From Taxawa tesnikishii (nom. ined.) (Eukaryota > Ascomycota > Dothideomycetes > Dothideales): a stretch of DNA of 64,000 nt. Where the stretch lies: positions 441,501-505,500 of the forward strand of contig JAPDRO010000007.1 of assembly GCA_030247885.1 (NCBI GenBank). The letters are read 5' to 3'. The number at the start of each line of letters is the position of its first letter. The first letter of the stretch is position 1. A model generated the notes under the pieces. It saw only the letters and a list, made by a program, of their open reading frames with translations. It was not told the origin of the DNA and made no database searches. Made by a program: the position numbers and the translations under genes. Positions 23,601 to 35,980 of the stretch are shown one piece after another.

Positions 23601-25769
23601 CGAAGGGCCAGCGCGCGTATATCTGTGCAGTGATTCTGGAGCGAAACAAACCTAGAAGAAGTTCAAGTGGAATGAATCGCTTTTGCGCTCGCCGGTGATT
23701 TGATCCCCTTCCCGAACCCATTCTCGCATTGAGACAATCACAAATCGATGGACGCTGCTATGGGAAAAACTGCAGAAATCGTCGTTGCTGTGACATGACA
23801 ACGACACACATCGCTCTCGCTAGATTTATCGCGAAACTCGGGGGAGATGGCGCGGGCTGCAACTTGATGCCAGAAACTTTATCGGTCCCTGCCCATAGTA
23901 TTTCCAAAGCGACACCACACACTTCTCTTTGGTACAGGTCAGCCAAGGCTCTTCGCAACGGGCTGCGTGCGACGATTGCTTGCATATCGCCGCCCTACCC
24001 GCCAGCCAGCCCTCTCTGCTAGGGCGACCGTTGCATCCAAGCCTCCAACGGTGCTGGTCCCGCGGCACCCACACTTCGCCAGCAGTTGACACCTGCCCGC
24101 AGAAGCGACCCAAAAAAATGAAGAAAAGAAAGCCAAACAAGGCACGTGACGAGTTGTTCCTGCTCCTGCTCCGGCGGGGAGCGGTTTAGATTAGGGCAAG
24201 CAAGCAAGCCCCCTTCAACCCTTTCGTGGACTTGCATGGCAGTTAGTTGTTCGAAACGCTGGCCCCCCAATGCAACACTATGAAGATACGTGGATTTGCA
24301 AGTTTGCTTTTTTGTCATTCCTTTTAAACTTTCGGACTAGTGGGCTGTCGTTAGGTACAGTAGCCCCAAGTACCAGGCTCCGTGACAATATCCCCCATCG
24401 CTCAGGGCACGGTCGAGTCGACAGATCCCTTTGAGCGGTCACAAGACGTCCCCGCTGACAAGGGGGAAGGGGAGAATGTGTGAGGTGGGGAGTGTGAGAT
24501 ACCAGGGGAAAGGGTGATGTGAACAATGTGAACGGCGTGCACACGGATCCGCGGAGTTCGCGAGCCACGGACCGAAGCGCCACGAGAAGATTGGGATGGT
24601 GGGATGACGGGGAAGGACAGGACCACGTGAAACCGTGACAGAAGTCAATTGGCAAACCCGTTTGGAAAGGAGAGGAACTGAAATGAAAAAGCACCATGGA
24701 AAGTCGCAGCGAGGGAAAAAAACTCAAATCAGCCGGCCCCCATGCGTCGGTGTTTTCAATGCGGGGTATAACATTCCAATGAAACCCGGGAAAAAAACCC
24801 CCACGCACTCTCGCTGCGAGATGCTCATACAGACAATAAGAAAAACTTAGACAAGTGAGCCGCCCGAACCAAAGATCCAAGGATATTCGCAGCGCTAGCC
24901 TCCCAGAGAGGGTCGACCGGAGACGTATCGCTGCAACGCGATCGCTCGGCCGCCCGTGCGACAGAAAAAACGAACCAATGCCACGCCAAACCCACGCAGA
25001 TAGGAAAAGACAAAATGTGTACATAACAGAGACATCGTCGCGCCATACGGATGCAGGGAATAAGAAGAGGCGGATATGTCGGTGTCCTGCAACAAAGAAA
25101 AAGATGTGGTCAAGGGTGGGTGTTGCGCCATGCAGGATCAGTCTAAATGAAGTTTCCGAACAACGGGGTGCGGGATGCAGCGTTGACAGGTTGCGTTTGC
25201 TTTTAGGCCCAAAGCCTGGACCCCTTTTGCTACTTCTCCCGAAGTTGATGGCATCGATGAGATGGAGCGCCGTGCCGTGTCCCGCTCCCGACATCTTGGG
25301 ATGAAGAGACTTGAAGCTGCCAATTGTTCTGGATGCGGGTTTAGCACGCCATCGATTTGCTGCGTCGTCGCGTCTCATCGTATCCGTGGGTCGAGCAGGG
25401 TTTGCGATCGACCGTAAGATCTAATCACTTGTGCGCTCCTAGCGCTTTTTATCCCTGCTCGTACCGACCTGCATGGCTTAAACCGGGTTGCATAAGCGGG
25501 TGTATCCAAAGGATCGTGTCGGCAAACTTGACCACATGAGATATGCAGCAGTTTGCAAGTGCACCAAACCTGCGGGTTTCCTCTCAGATTGAAGTATGAC
25601 AAATATGTGAAGAATAGATGATGAAGATCGGCCGTAACCATTGTACTGGGTATCCTAGCTTTCACACCTGACGCCTCCTCTTGGAGTATCCACAATTATA
25701 TTCAAATATGCCGCCGCACGCGAGGGCGGACCTCTCGCCGGTAGACCCAAGCCGGAGCGGGTGTCAGTC
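23601..25769. other. Convergent spacer with an unexplained long open frame
   Basis: 2.2 kb between the P450 and the transcription factor. The minus strand is open for 366 codons at 25378-24278. The translation is rich in F, L, S and R, with no recognised domain, and the plus strand is purine-rich, which depletes stop codons on the other strand. I do not call it a gene. Confidence 0.3.
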
Positions 25770-28700
25770 TCAGTAGTCGCTGGTGAAGGATCCGTACGGT
25801 CCGCCAGTGGAAGTCCGCATCTGTGTATCGTTGGTATAGCCGTCGTCTCGTGGAGTCGTGGTGAAGCCCAGAGCCTGCTGTATATGTTCAAGAACCCCAA
25901 CGTCTTGCTCCGCGGTCTTCGAGATGGCAACCAAGCTCCGCAGGAACTTGATTGTGCGAGCTAATATGGGCTCGAATCTTCCCCTGGTGACAAGTGCTTG
26001 AAGCCATGGTTCGCTAGATGCGTGAGTCGCGGCCAGCACAAGCATGTTGCCAAATTGCCTATGAAGTACGTTAGAATCGTTCATGCAAAACATGTTACAC
26101 TGGGAACATACGCATGAGCAGTTCCCATGATGTTAGTAACAATGAGACGGTCGGGTACTTTATCAAAGGCTGTGGTGCTCCTGAATGCCGCTTCAATACA
26201 CTCCCGGACTTGTTCTTTGATCATCTGGTCTCCGCCAGAATAGATGCGGAGGAAGTGGACAGCTTTGATGAGTGGCAGATCACTCGTTCTCGTACGTCCA
26301 TGCGCATCCTTGGCCAGTCTTTCCAGTTCATCCTCCTGATGGTCTGTACCAATGTGCGGCATGATGTGCAGGGCGTAATCAAGGAAAGGTCGAGACGTAA
26401 CATAACGCGCTCCATAGTATTTGGCACGAAGTCTTGCACGAAGGATGTCTTCCGCAGGCTCTTCATCGTCGCTCCATCTGATCAGCTGGCTACCGAGACC
26501 ACGGAAGCCCTCAATGATGTCGACATGGTTGGATAGCGCGTATGCAAGTCCTCTGTAGTTTGTGTTTTTGACTGGGAAACATAAGCACTCGACACATTGC
26601 ATCAGTCTGCGGAGTGCTGGAATAGACTTACCGTGCTTGCGATACACACTAGCATGGACCTGGTTGAGACGCTTACGTAGGAAAATCTGTGCAAAGTAGA
26701 ACGCCATGACCGTGTCCGAGTCATTAAAGCGGGTCAAGTCATTCTCGTCGTTCAGCATGGCAAGCGGCACAGGCAGGCGTTTCTCGTAATCGGACAAGCC
26801 ACTGTGCTTGTAATCCAGCTCTGCGACAATATCGCTCTCCAGTTGCAGACAAGTCCAGTATACCCATAACAAGCGGGTTTTGGAACTCGGGATTTCCTTT
26901 TTGTTCTGTATTTTCTCTTCGACGCCATCAACCTTGATCCGGTACAAGCACGTTCGCGAAGCCTGCTGAATCCAGCTCCAGCTTTCTGCAACTCGGCCGA
27001 GCTGACCCTTGTACAGGCCCGCCAGAAGGCGAGCCTGAGCGCTTGTAAGCTCATTGGAATCCGCAAAGTCGCCGAGTATGGAAACTGCATCCCTGTAATA
27101 TGAGAGACCGGGGATCTTATCAACGTTCCTCTCCGGTCTTCCCTGATTCGAGTAGCCATCGAAGGAGGATCGACGGCTGCGAACCCCATGACGGAATCCT
27201 TCCGCTCCTGGAGGTGTAGATCCAACGCCAGACGAATGCGGCGATGACGGTGATGGCCTCGTCGTGTAAGGAGACGCAGCGTGACTTGACATACTGGGCA
27301 TTGTTGCCGGTGGCATCATCGATCCGCCAGGTCTATCGGACTTGTCGTCCGGTACCGGTCCCGGAGCTGTTCAATGTGTTCGCAAACGGCTCCCAAAGCG
27401 AGCACAAGAAGAACGATGGCGCTGGTGATGGATCGCTCAATGGGCTTGACGTTAGCCGTATGCACGCTCGACTCTGAACTGGACGAAGTGATAGCTCCTT
27501 GCGACGTTTTCGCTCTCTTGGGTGGCCTGCCGTAAGTGCCATCTCCAATCCCGTTCGTGATAAAAGACGGAGTTGCAGCTGACCCATCTGGACTGTATCG
27601 CTTGATAAAAGTGGCAATAATCTTGTCGAGTGCGGAATAGTCCAAGAACGGATGCAGTCTGTAAATATGCTTGTTGTAACTTCTGTAAAGACGGTCGATC
27701 ACGTCAGCGTTCAGGTTGGACCTGCCGTCCATACCAAGACCGCCCGCGCTCACGGGCACGGATCGTCTAGCCTCTCCACTGGTATTTGAATAGGATGGAT
27801 TGCTGTTGCCCCAAGTTCCATCTGGTGGCGTCGGGGCGTCCTCACTTTTATCACTTGGCGCAGGGCTCGCGGCACCGAGGGCCATGGTTTCCTCACGTTC
27901 TTCGCCTTCTCCCCGCCCCCAAAGACGTAATAGACCTCTATCTTCGAGTTGCATAACGTAATCCCTGGGCGGCTCATGGTTAGAGATGAGCGGACGTATC
28001 GACGGCCAGAGATATAACAGCTTGTGAGCAGCGGTCGTATGGTCAGAGAAATTGGCTGGCTCGTCCTGTGGGGGCTCCTCGGAACCCTGGTCTTGGTTGT
28101 TGTTGGCGACAGCTAGACCGGCCTGTTGATTGTTGATTGTGCCGTTGGGAGTATACTTGATATCAGGAGTGGCATGTTGAGTGACAGTGACAGAATCAGG
28201 GACGGATGATTCATCCCGTTTAACGCGAAGGCTTGGTTGCGATTGTGCGAGAGAGCCCGCCAATGGCCTGGAATCCTTCATCAGTTCTTCGACTTCGCCC
28301 ATACGATTGGTGAGAGATTCGAGCGAGCTGAGAATCTTGTCGAGCGTCTCAGTCACCACGCCACTGGATTTGTCTGCTCTGCTTGTGGAGTTAGCATACT
28401 CTGAAACAAAACTGCACATGTCAAAGCGCACTTGGCCGGCTGCGTGTCTTTATAATGACACTCATAGTTGTTCTCTTTGCAAGTCGTGCAAGGGCGTTGC
28501 TCGTCACATTTGGATTTCCGTTCTCGACATTTGTCGCAAGCCTGGAAGAGCCGTTAGTGAAGTGGCGCCGCACGCCTTGCGTACGCTTCAACCCACCTGA
28601 CTGGCTCTCATGCTCTTCTTTCGGTTTCCGCCCGCCTGATTGATGGCCATAAGCTGCTGAGGGTATAATGATCCTGAAGGATAACCATGTTGCTGTGGTG

Positions 28701-29335
28701 GGTAGCCCATCGGGTCATGCGGAATCATATGCTCTGGGGTGGTCCCGGAGGCGGACCCTGGGCTGGGTGTGGAGGTCCATGTTGAACATACTGGCCAGGA
28801 TATGGCTCGGGCGGATATGGGCGAGGATGTCCATCCATGGGCGGTCGGTCTTGGGGATGCGCTCCCGTTTGCGGGGGCAGCGACGATTGCGCTGGCGTAC
28901 TCGGTGTTCTCGGCGGGTAGGCGTCGGGCGGAAGTCGGTTTACTGGCGTTCCATGCTGCGATCGTGCACCATTGTAATCGTGTATTGCCCTCTCTTGCGC
29001 CTCTGTACTAATTCGATCTGTATACCGTGGTGGGGGTGGTGGGGGCGGCTGCGGTTGTGGTTGCGGCGCTTGCAGAGGATGAAGCGGTGGAGGACCACTT
29101 GCGGGATGGTGCTGAGGGTGGATGGCGGTGATGCTTGGGAGGCTCGTGGTAGTATGGCCCGGAGGAGCAGGACTAGGGCGGGGACCTGGATACGGCAGGT
29201 GGTGCTGTGGAGGAGGAGGAGGATGGTGGTGATGATGCTGGGTAGGAGGGGAGGAGGGTGAGGGTGAGGGTGAGAATGAGGGTGAGGGTGAGGAAGATGC
29301 TCCATGGCTGGGTGTCGCTGTGGTTCAGTGGTCAT
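25770..29335 (-). CDS. Zn2Cys6 transcription factor with fungal_trans domain
   Basis: Nuclear regulator of about 1115 aa in five exons (29335-28597, 28541-28432, 28378-26632, 26571-26112, 26058-25770). The N-terminal 247 residues are Pro/Gln/His-rich, starting with His-Pro repeats. The zinc cluster follows at about residues 249-275 (C249, C252, C259, C265, C268, C275; ACDKCRERKSKCDEQ), then a coiled-coil-like segment and the middle homology region (RLYRSYNKHIYRLHPFLDYS, later ARLRAKYYGARYVTSRPFL). The cluster is unusually far from the N-terminus. Frame is kept only by adding one base at GGGG 29248, GGGG 28736 and CCC 27360. The 60-nt intron 26572-26631 is in frame and would be missed by a naive reading. 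Target genes unknown. Confidence 0.85.
29254..29294 (+). repeat. GAGGGT hexanucleotide repeat (coding)
   Basis: Imperfect hexamer array that on the minus strand encodes the His-Pro run at the start of the Zn2Cys6 factor. Confidence 0.8.
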
Positions 29336-29584
29336 CGTTGCGATTATGCGCTCAAGCCATGCAGACGCAGGAACGCTCCGGAGACGGCAGGTTTCTGGTA
29401 CTCCTCGGAAGGCAACCGACGACAGGAGTCAAGAATTCAGACCGGGAAACTTCAGGTGGGCGACATTGGGTGCACGCGCCCAGAGCGCAAGTCAGCAGAA
29501 TGGTGAAGGCCAGGGGCGTAGAGGATGAGAGGCGTATGTGACATCAATCGTTGGACCGGCGGGGGAGAGGTGGAACGGGGCGCG

Positions 29585-29609
29585 GTCCTTGTCCTTGTCC
29601 TTGTCCTGT
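29585..29609 (+). repeat. CCTTGT hexamer array
   Basis: About four tandem copies in the upstream region of the Zn2Cys6 factor. Confidence 0.75.
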
Positions 29610-30272
29610 CCGGGCTGGAAGGTAGAAGCGTTTGTCGTTGCTTTGGGTTGCGTGCGCGCGCGTCAGGCGAGGTCAGACGTTCGCAAGCAAAGACTCGGTG
29701 TCCTTGACTAAGGTTAGCCAGTCGCAGACATGCAGCGGCCGATGAGGGTGATCGCCAGGCCTGCTGGATCTGGTTGGCGGCAGTCGAAGCGATCCGGCAC
29801 TTGTCGCGAACAAGATCCGCGTTTTCGATTTCGGTTGTATGGCACGGCGGCAGAATAGGGCTTGCCTGCGTGCTTGCTGCGATATCTGCTGTAGGCTAGC
29901 CAATGGTGTGGCTTGAGGAGGATGGGGCCACTTTGCAGACAGAGACGGCTGCGATGATGGCAGCGGCGACGATAAACTGGGAGGAGGTTCGATGGCGGCG
30001 CGTTCTATCTCCTGCAGCCGACGACAGGCCGGCAGAGCGCGAGACGATGACGGGGGTAACGAGGCACGGTGCGAGATTGGCAGCAGGGCGGAGCAGCTGG
30101 ATAGGCCTGCGAACAGACGCGCTAGGCGGTTAGTGTAGAGCAGTTGATTGCTTGACCTTGAGGAGGTCTATGAGCTGAGCTTGACTAGAGTGGGTAACAT
30201 GTAACTAGTCTCGGCGACGAGTACGCCAGGTTAATGCACACCACCGCCCTGCACAGCTGCAAGGAGCACACA

Positions 30273-30297
30273 ACAGCACAGCACAGCACAGCACAGG
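30273..30297 (+). repeat. CAGCA pentamer array
   Basis: About five tandem copies, non-coding. Confidence 0.8.
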
Positions 30298-30460
30298 GCA
30301 CACAGCGTATTTTGGTGTGCAGGTTGCAGAGCTGTGTGAGAGGATAGCCCCTGCACGTCCACGCACACCGGGTTATTGGCGACAAGAGGCGTATCGTGTC
30401 GATGGTGGGGTAGAGTCAGAGGCTGCTGGGTTGCTGCGGGCCCAGTCCGCGGGTGATCAC

Positions 30461-30490
30461 GATGCCAATGCGATGCGATGCGATGCAATG
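30461..30490 (+). repeat. GATGC pentamer array
   Basis: About six near-perfect copies, non-coding. Confidence 0.75.
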
Positions 30491-32815
30491 CAGCAGGTCG
30501 TGGTCTCGATACTGCTGCTTCAGCGAGCCGCTGTTTGCAACTGGTCGTGCAACATGGCACAGCACGCGGCGTACGTACGGTCCAGGCACTGTAGCAATCA
30601 ACAGTACTTGCGGTGTGTGTTGTACGCTGCGGCTAGAGCTACTCGGGGTAGTGCAAGACCGAGTGCGATGCGGAGCGGAGCGACGAGAGGTCCTCCCTCT
30701 ATCATACAGGCGCTCCTCGAGTGCCACGTTCGGGAGGTGCATTTGATTGCCATCTCGCACCACCTGCGTATTGCTATCCAGCACCGTCCATCCATACGAG
30801 AGGAATGCACGACGACAACGGCGACGGCGACGACGTCTCTGCAAGCGGGCAGCAGCTGCAAGACGAGGCGATCTGCTGCTAGCGCGTCGAGGGCTTCCAC
30901 GTGCCTAGCGCCTCGGTCTTTTCCCCTAGCAGACTCGGAGAGTCGCCGACGATCCGGGCGCCGGCGCCAGCAAAAGCATGGCGTAGCGTAGCCTTAGCGC
31001 AACACATGGTGGGGAGCTACAGGACTACTCAATCCTTCCTCCCCGACGGCGGCCTGGGAGAGGGACACCCACCGGCTTCTGCAGAAATCTCAAGCGGGCC
31101 CTGCAGCCTGCAGCTGTCAAGTCTGCTTTGCAATGATGTAGGATCCAAAACCGCTAACGTGCAAAACGTGTCTGCCGTTTGCCCGTGGTGCGACACAGAG
31201 CCGGCGACGCGGATGGACAAAGTCCCACCTCGCATAGCTGCATCGGGGTCGCATTTTGGTTAAGGTGCGAGTCATGGCTTCGGCTACGTTGAGGTGCTCT
31301 CCCTTCCAGGTTAGCGGATAGCGGTGGGTTTGCCGTTTGTGGTGTGATCATCTGGACGATGCATTTATTGCCGGGGCCGGGTCAGTGATCAGTAAGTGCG
31401 GTGGCTTTCCGGGTCGGTCGTTTCACCAAGGAAGATCCCTTCTCGGCCATCCTGATACGACCGTCCAACTCCACTTATCGAAGCCTCCATGTGCTCCGTC
31501 TTGTAAGAAGTGCGCTGCCCTGTCCACAAGCCATGCGACGAGGCTGAAAGCCATGGCGGACGCGTCGTTTCACGCCTGCGCGGCCTCCTGAGTTCCTGAA
31601 TCTTGTAAGCTCAGCCATGCTATCCAGAACACGAGCGCTAAAACAGCAGCCGTGCCGCTTCGGTTGCCGTCTTCCATAGACTCACGTCGAGGCTTCCACT
31701 CTGCTTCCAGAATGGAAATAGAAGCAGCCGCAAACGGTCATGAGGACAGCCGCGTGGGATGCCCTATCTCGCGACGACCGTGCCTTTTCCTAACAGGGAA
31801 GGGTGCGGAATTTTCATCATCGCCCAGCACTCACGCACAGGGATGTTTAATTGACATTGCGAGCCAGGATCTTGCTCTTTCACTTGCACGGAAAGCGCTG
31901 ACCAATACCACGTCATCAGAATCAATTGTTCTGCGGTTTGACATGTACACGATCTGGCGATCCAGCCTACATGCGTGCCGCTGCGGCGATTGTTGACGCG
32001 CACCGTGCTGTACGCATGGCAACGAGAGTTTGGCTGGGACGACCGTGCCTTTTACGAGCATTCTACGCGGATTCCATTGGAAGATGGCGGCTACACCGCT
32101 TCGAGCACGGTTATAGCCTTGCAGAGAGCGGCTCGCTATCATCTCGAGCGGCCAGCAGGGCCCCACTGAACCAAATCACCACCACAGTTTTGCATACATG
32201 TATGTACATGTGCCTGGGAATGAGCGGCTTGGTATAGCCTATATGCCCGCAGTGCGTCTGATCGACCAACGCTTCCCTCCCTCCAACCATCACTGTCGGT
32301 CAATCAGTCTGGGCACCCGGTCTTGGCATCCACGGAGAGTCCATGGAACTCCTGCCGCTGCCAAAATTGTACATGTAGGTCCGGAACGACGCATGCAAGC
32401 TGGCTGTCAGTGGGAGCGGAATACCGCCCCTCGGTTATATCGTCAGACTTGTATGGAGCAAGAGCCACTGTCTCAGATCCGCCGCAACATCTTCTTGAGC
32501 TGTGCTGTCCCGTAATTGCGTTCCTTGGGCCACGGTCCTTCCTGGCCAACGAACGGCTCACTTCTACGGTAGCGAAGCACATGGCGAGTAGGGAAGTAGG
32601 CGACAGAAGAGCAGGGGAGTAAGCGTTACCAGCACCGGCTCTTATGAAACAGACCAATTACTTGCAGCATGACAGCCGAAGCTCCAGGTTTTAAAAATGC
32701 ACTCCTCATCAACACGGCAAAAGCACGTAACGAAGCCAAAAATGGGGGGGGGTTATCAAGTTTCCCTTTCCAGCGCTTGTTCCTCTGACGCCCTGGCTTA
32801 CGCGAGCGTACATGG

Positions 32816-33932
32816 TCAGCTTCCAGCTTCCGTGCCATCGCTTCCACCATCGTCAAACCCCTCCACGAAAGCAGCTGAGTCGACCAGTGCCGCAGCCGAC
32901 ACCCCGTTGGCCTCTGCCCATACCTTGACTCTGGCCTTGTTGACGAGCACGGCTCCGTTCGCGTCCTTGTCAGCTTCGAATACGGCCATTTCTTTCAGCG
33001 CCGCAACGACATCTTCGGGCAGGATCCAGGTCTCCCGTACGATATCCCGTATAGTCAAAGATCGTTTCGCTGGCGCGGCGAGTATGCACCTGCTGATGGC
33101 AGCAGACCAATAGGCGAGATAGGCCTTCCTGCCTAGAGTGGAGAGGGCTGACAGATTTAGTACCCCGCTAAAGCTATGCGAACGTGAAGGGGTTTTCTTA
33201 CGTCTCTCTGGACCACCCAATCTTCCTTCTTTCCTCCCCAGCTCGTAACTCACTCCCATTAGGATCTGACCCAGTCCTCGTTTCTGCCAAGGTGGAAACA
33301 CGAGGATGCATGCGACGTTGTTGTTGTCCCAGCTCATCTTCTCCTTACTGAAGAAGCCTACAATCTGCTGCTGAGAAGTGGACGGGTCGGTTTGCGTCAG
33401 GATGTAGTAGCGGAATGTCGACACGTCGTAGAAGACGGACTTGGTGTCGAGAAAGAGCTTTGCAAAAAGAGACAGGTTTTGCGCATATAGCTAGACCAAA
33501 GCGAATGAGAACAAAATGTATGACAAAAAACTTCCAGATATACGCACCTTGTCCTCTTCACCGTCTAGCTCGTAGATGGCATACTGGTCTTTTTCGTACA
33601 GGAGCATGCCCGGAGGCGGTTCATCCTTGTGAGAACACACTTGCTACCTGCCTCAGCACAACCGTCACGCAAGCGCGCAACGCAATAGAATGCCATACCA
33701 CATGGCCCAGGTAAGGCATCAACTCCTTGGAATACCTGAAACACGACTGGCAGACATACAGGCGTTCTACCTTTCTACCTACAATCTCTTCCGGGTAGAA
33801 GGACGGGTACCATGGCTTGATTTGGACATTGCCCAGCACGACGTTCGCCACGTTGGGCTCCATTGGCGGGCGTTTGGCGTTTCCATGATCGTTCGGTCGC
33901 CCGAGCGGCGAGCTGGAAGTCATCGCAGCCAT
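32816..33932 (-). CDS. SAS2: MYST-family histone acetyltransferase, SAS2 type
   Basis: Lysine acetyltransferase; yeast Sas2 acetylates H4K16 near silent chromatin. Four exons (33932-33699, 33643-33548, 33490-33202, 33147-32816) encode 316 aa, near yeast Sas2 length. A C2HC zinc finger is formed by C61, C64, H77 and C81 (YVCQSCFRYSKELMPYLGHV). Then come LSLFAKLFLDTKSVFYDV, the catalytic-centre cysteine in NNNVACILVFPP (C171), the acetyl-CoA loop QKRGLG (179-184) and the catalytic glutamate in GGPERPLS (E205). No chromodomain precedes the finger, which argues against Esa1/Tip60. The C-terminal tail (EADKDANGAVL onward) resembles the MYST end. All introns are GT-AG and the frame is clean. Confidence 0.88.
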
Positions 33933-34706
33933 TGTTGTCGGTCGATGTCGGCGCGGTCGTGATCATCGTTGATGTTGCTGCGAAAGCCCGGCCGGTGGAG
34001 CGGTGATCAGCCAAGGCTTCCTGTGAAACGTCACACCGCACTCTTTCCTCCGAAAGGCTGATCTTTCCCAAACCGCCAGTTACCGTTCTAGAGTTCAGCG
34101 ATTGATGGAAAATCGGCCACGGCAGTACCGCATGTTTTTCCAAAATGACGCGCATCATCCGAAAGATCGGCTGTATTGTGTCCAAACATCACGGATTATC
34201 ACCCGAAGGGCACTGCCGACCCAGGCGGAACGAGGGCTCGGACGCTATCTGGACAGGTTGATCAGCAGAAAGGCTTTGAGCCAATCGCGCATGGATTCCA
34301 GCCATAACAATCTATCTGACTTCCACAACCGACAACAACAAAAGCTAACAGAGCGGTCAAAGCGCCGGGCAACCACTCTCGTCCTGCCGTTGCCTACATG
34401 ACGCTATATATGGCGCACAGATTCTCGCTCTAGCCTCCATCCTCACCCGTAAGCGGTGTAATAGGACATACAGGGCTTCCCTAACCTGGCGATTCACACC
34501 TGTCCACCTTTAACAGACCTGCTATAGGTCCTCCACCTGACCGTGGACCTCGGCCTCGACTCAGCTCAACGACGCCCATACTACCCATCGCGGCGCAAGT
34601 CCCTGCGCGTAGTTGCCGAGCTCCGGAGTCGAGCGTGCGCGCCCTATTGGTCTTAGGTGAGCCGCACGTAAACGTAGCCAGCCAGAACATCGGGCATCAC
34701 AACGAT
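33933..34706. other. Intergenic spacer
   Basis: Upstream of SAS2 and downstream of HEM4. No gene seen. Confidence 0.4.
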
Positions 34707-35701
34707 TCATTTTCCACTGCCGACGCAAGAACCAAACCCGTCGCCGACCCCTTCTGGACTCGGTTTCTTGGCGCATACGTGCGGTTCGAATTCGAACTCT
34801 TTGATCAGATGGTCGCGCGTCGTTGGTCCGATAGTGGCAACGAGGGTGCCAGGTTTTTGTGTGGCGGCAAGAGACGCGTCGTAGCGGCCGGTCGACTGGT
34901 TTAGCCAACCCAGTGTACGCAGCATTGCTCCGCAGCCCTGTGGCGAGAACACGACGACCCATTGCCTTTCGATGCCGCGATGGTCATGGGCGTCCAACAA
35001 CGTCTCCAAGTTGGAGGCAAAGCTTTGCATCTCTCCCGTCTCATAGACCACAACCTCATGGACATCAATCCTTTGCTCCTCCGGTAGGCTTAGTGATTGC
35101 AGCGTATTCGGTATGATATCTCTCCTTTGTTCTCCGACCATGAAGAGCAGTGGCAACTTGCGGTCTTGTGGACGGGTTTGAGAAGAAGGCAGGTTGTTGT
35201 AGTGGTTCAACATGAATTTCGCGAGCGCTTCGCCATTTCCGGTTTCTTCACCCAACACTGGGCAATCAAGCTTGAGCGCCCTAAGTCCTCGCGCGGTCGC
35301 AGGGCCTACGGCGTACAGTGGTAATTGGCCGGGCAATAACTTCTTCTTTGCTCTGGATCCAGCTCGTTGACTATCATGGTGAAAGCCTCGACCGCGCGCT
35401 GCGAAGTGAAGATGATACCGCCGAAATGCTCTACTCCTGCGCTTGTGTCTGTCTGACCCAGGGTTCCATTACCATTAGAGAATCCGGTACCTAAGGTGAC
35501 ACGCCTGAGCCATGATATCGTGTCCTCCTTGAACTTGTGCTCGAGTACCGGCACAAAAATAGGCTCGTACCGGGACCCTCCTGCAGTATTGTTGTTGAAG
35601 TACTCCTCGTATGCATCTGTAGGCACAGATTTTGTCTTCAGTAGCAGAACCGGAACATTGCCGCTACCCTGCTCAGAGGACCCTTCTGGAGCGCTGCTCA
35701 T
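34707..35701 (-). CDS. HEM4: Uroporphyrinogen-III synthase
   Basis: Fourth enzyme of haem synthesis: cyclises hydroxymethylbilane to uroporphyrinogen III in the cytosol. About 331 aa, two Rossmann-like lobes. Recognisable stretches: PVLLLKTKSVP and YEPIFVPVLEHKF at the start, GGIIFTSQRAVEAF, PLYAVGPATARGLRAL, GNGEALAKFML, LPLLFMVGEQRRDIIP, VVVYETGEMQ, VVVFSPQG and LVATIGPTTRDHL near the end. The frame breaks at about 35338-35350 (AGAAGAAGTTATTG on the minus strand); one added base rejoins DPEQRR to LPGQLPLYAVGP and the total becomes 332 codons. An in-frame ATG at 35725 gives a slightly longer start. Divergent from ERV1 with a 279-bp gap. Confidence 0.9.
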
Positions 35702-35980
35702 GGCGCTCCTCTCCGGTCCGAACAAACCACGAACGTAGTGAAATGTTCACAGCGTGATATAGTACACCGAAGAATTGAGGTTGTTTTCACGTTACACGAT
35801 GACGCAGCAGACCTCGAACTTCGAACACTTCAGCAAGGCGTCCGAGCACATCTGGGGAAGTTCGAGCGCTTTGTAATACACAGCCATCACCCGACCAGAG
35901 AAGATGGAGCCATGCCTATTACCGAGCTCTGGGTTCCTATACTCTCTCAGTTCCTCTGCGCCGTCGAGAACGTAACAGGA

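Larger units (their letters stand above)
29336..32815. other. 3.5-kb gene-poor region upstream of the Zn2Cys6 factor
   Basis: No open frame here shows codon structure or a family motif. It contains several short tandem arrays, listed separately. It probably holds the promoter and leader of the transcription factor and the 3' end of the acetyltransferase gene. Confidence 0.4.

Noticed and set aside
24855-25304. 149-codon plus-strand ORF as a gene
   Set aside because: Highly basic, no family signal, lies in purine-rich spacer DNA.
30317-30991. 224-codon plus-strand ORF as a gene
   Set aside because: Cys/Arg/Ala-rich, built on tandem repeats, with no domain or splice context.
35912-35980. ERV1 start at 35912
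   Set aside because: The added 23 residues read like a CT-rich leader; the family-like start is at 35981.
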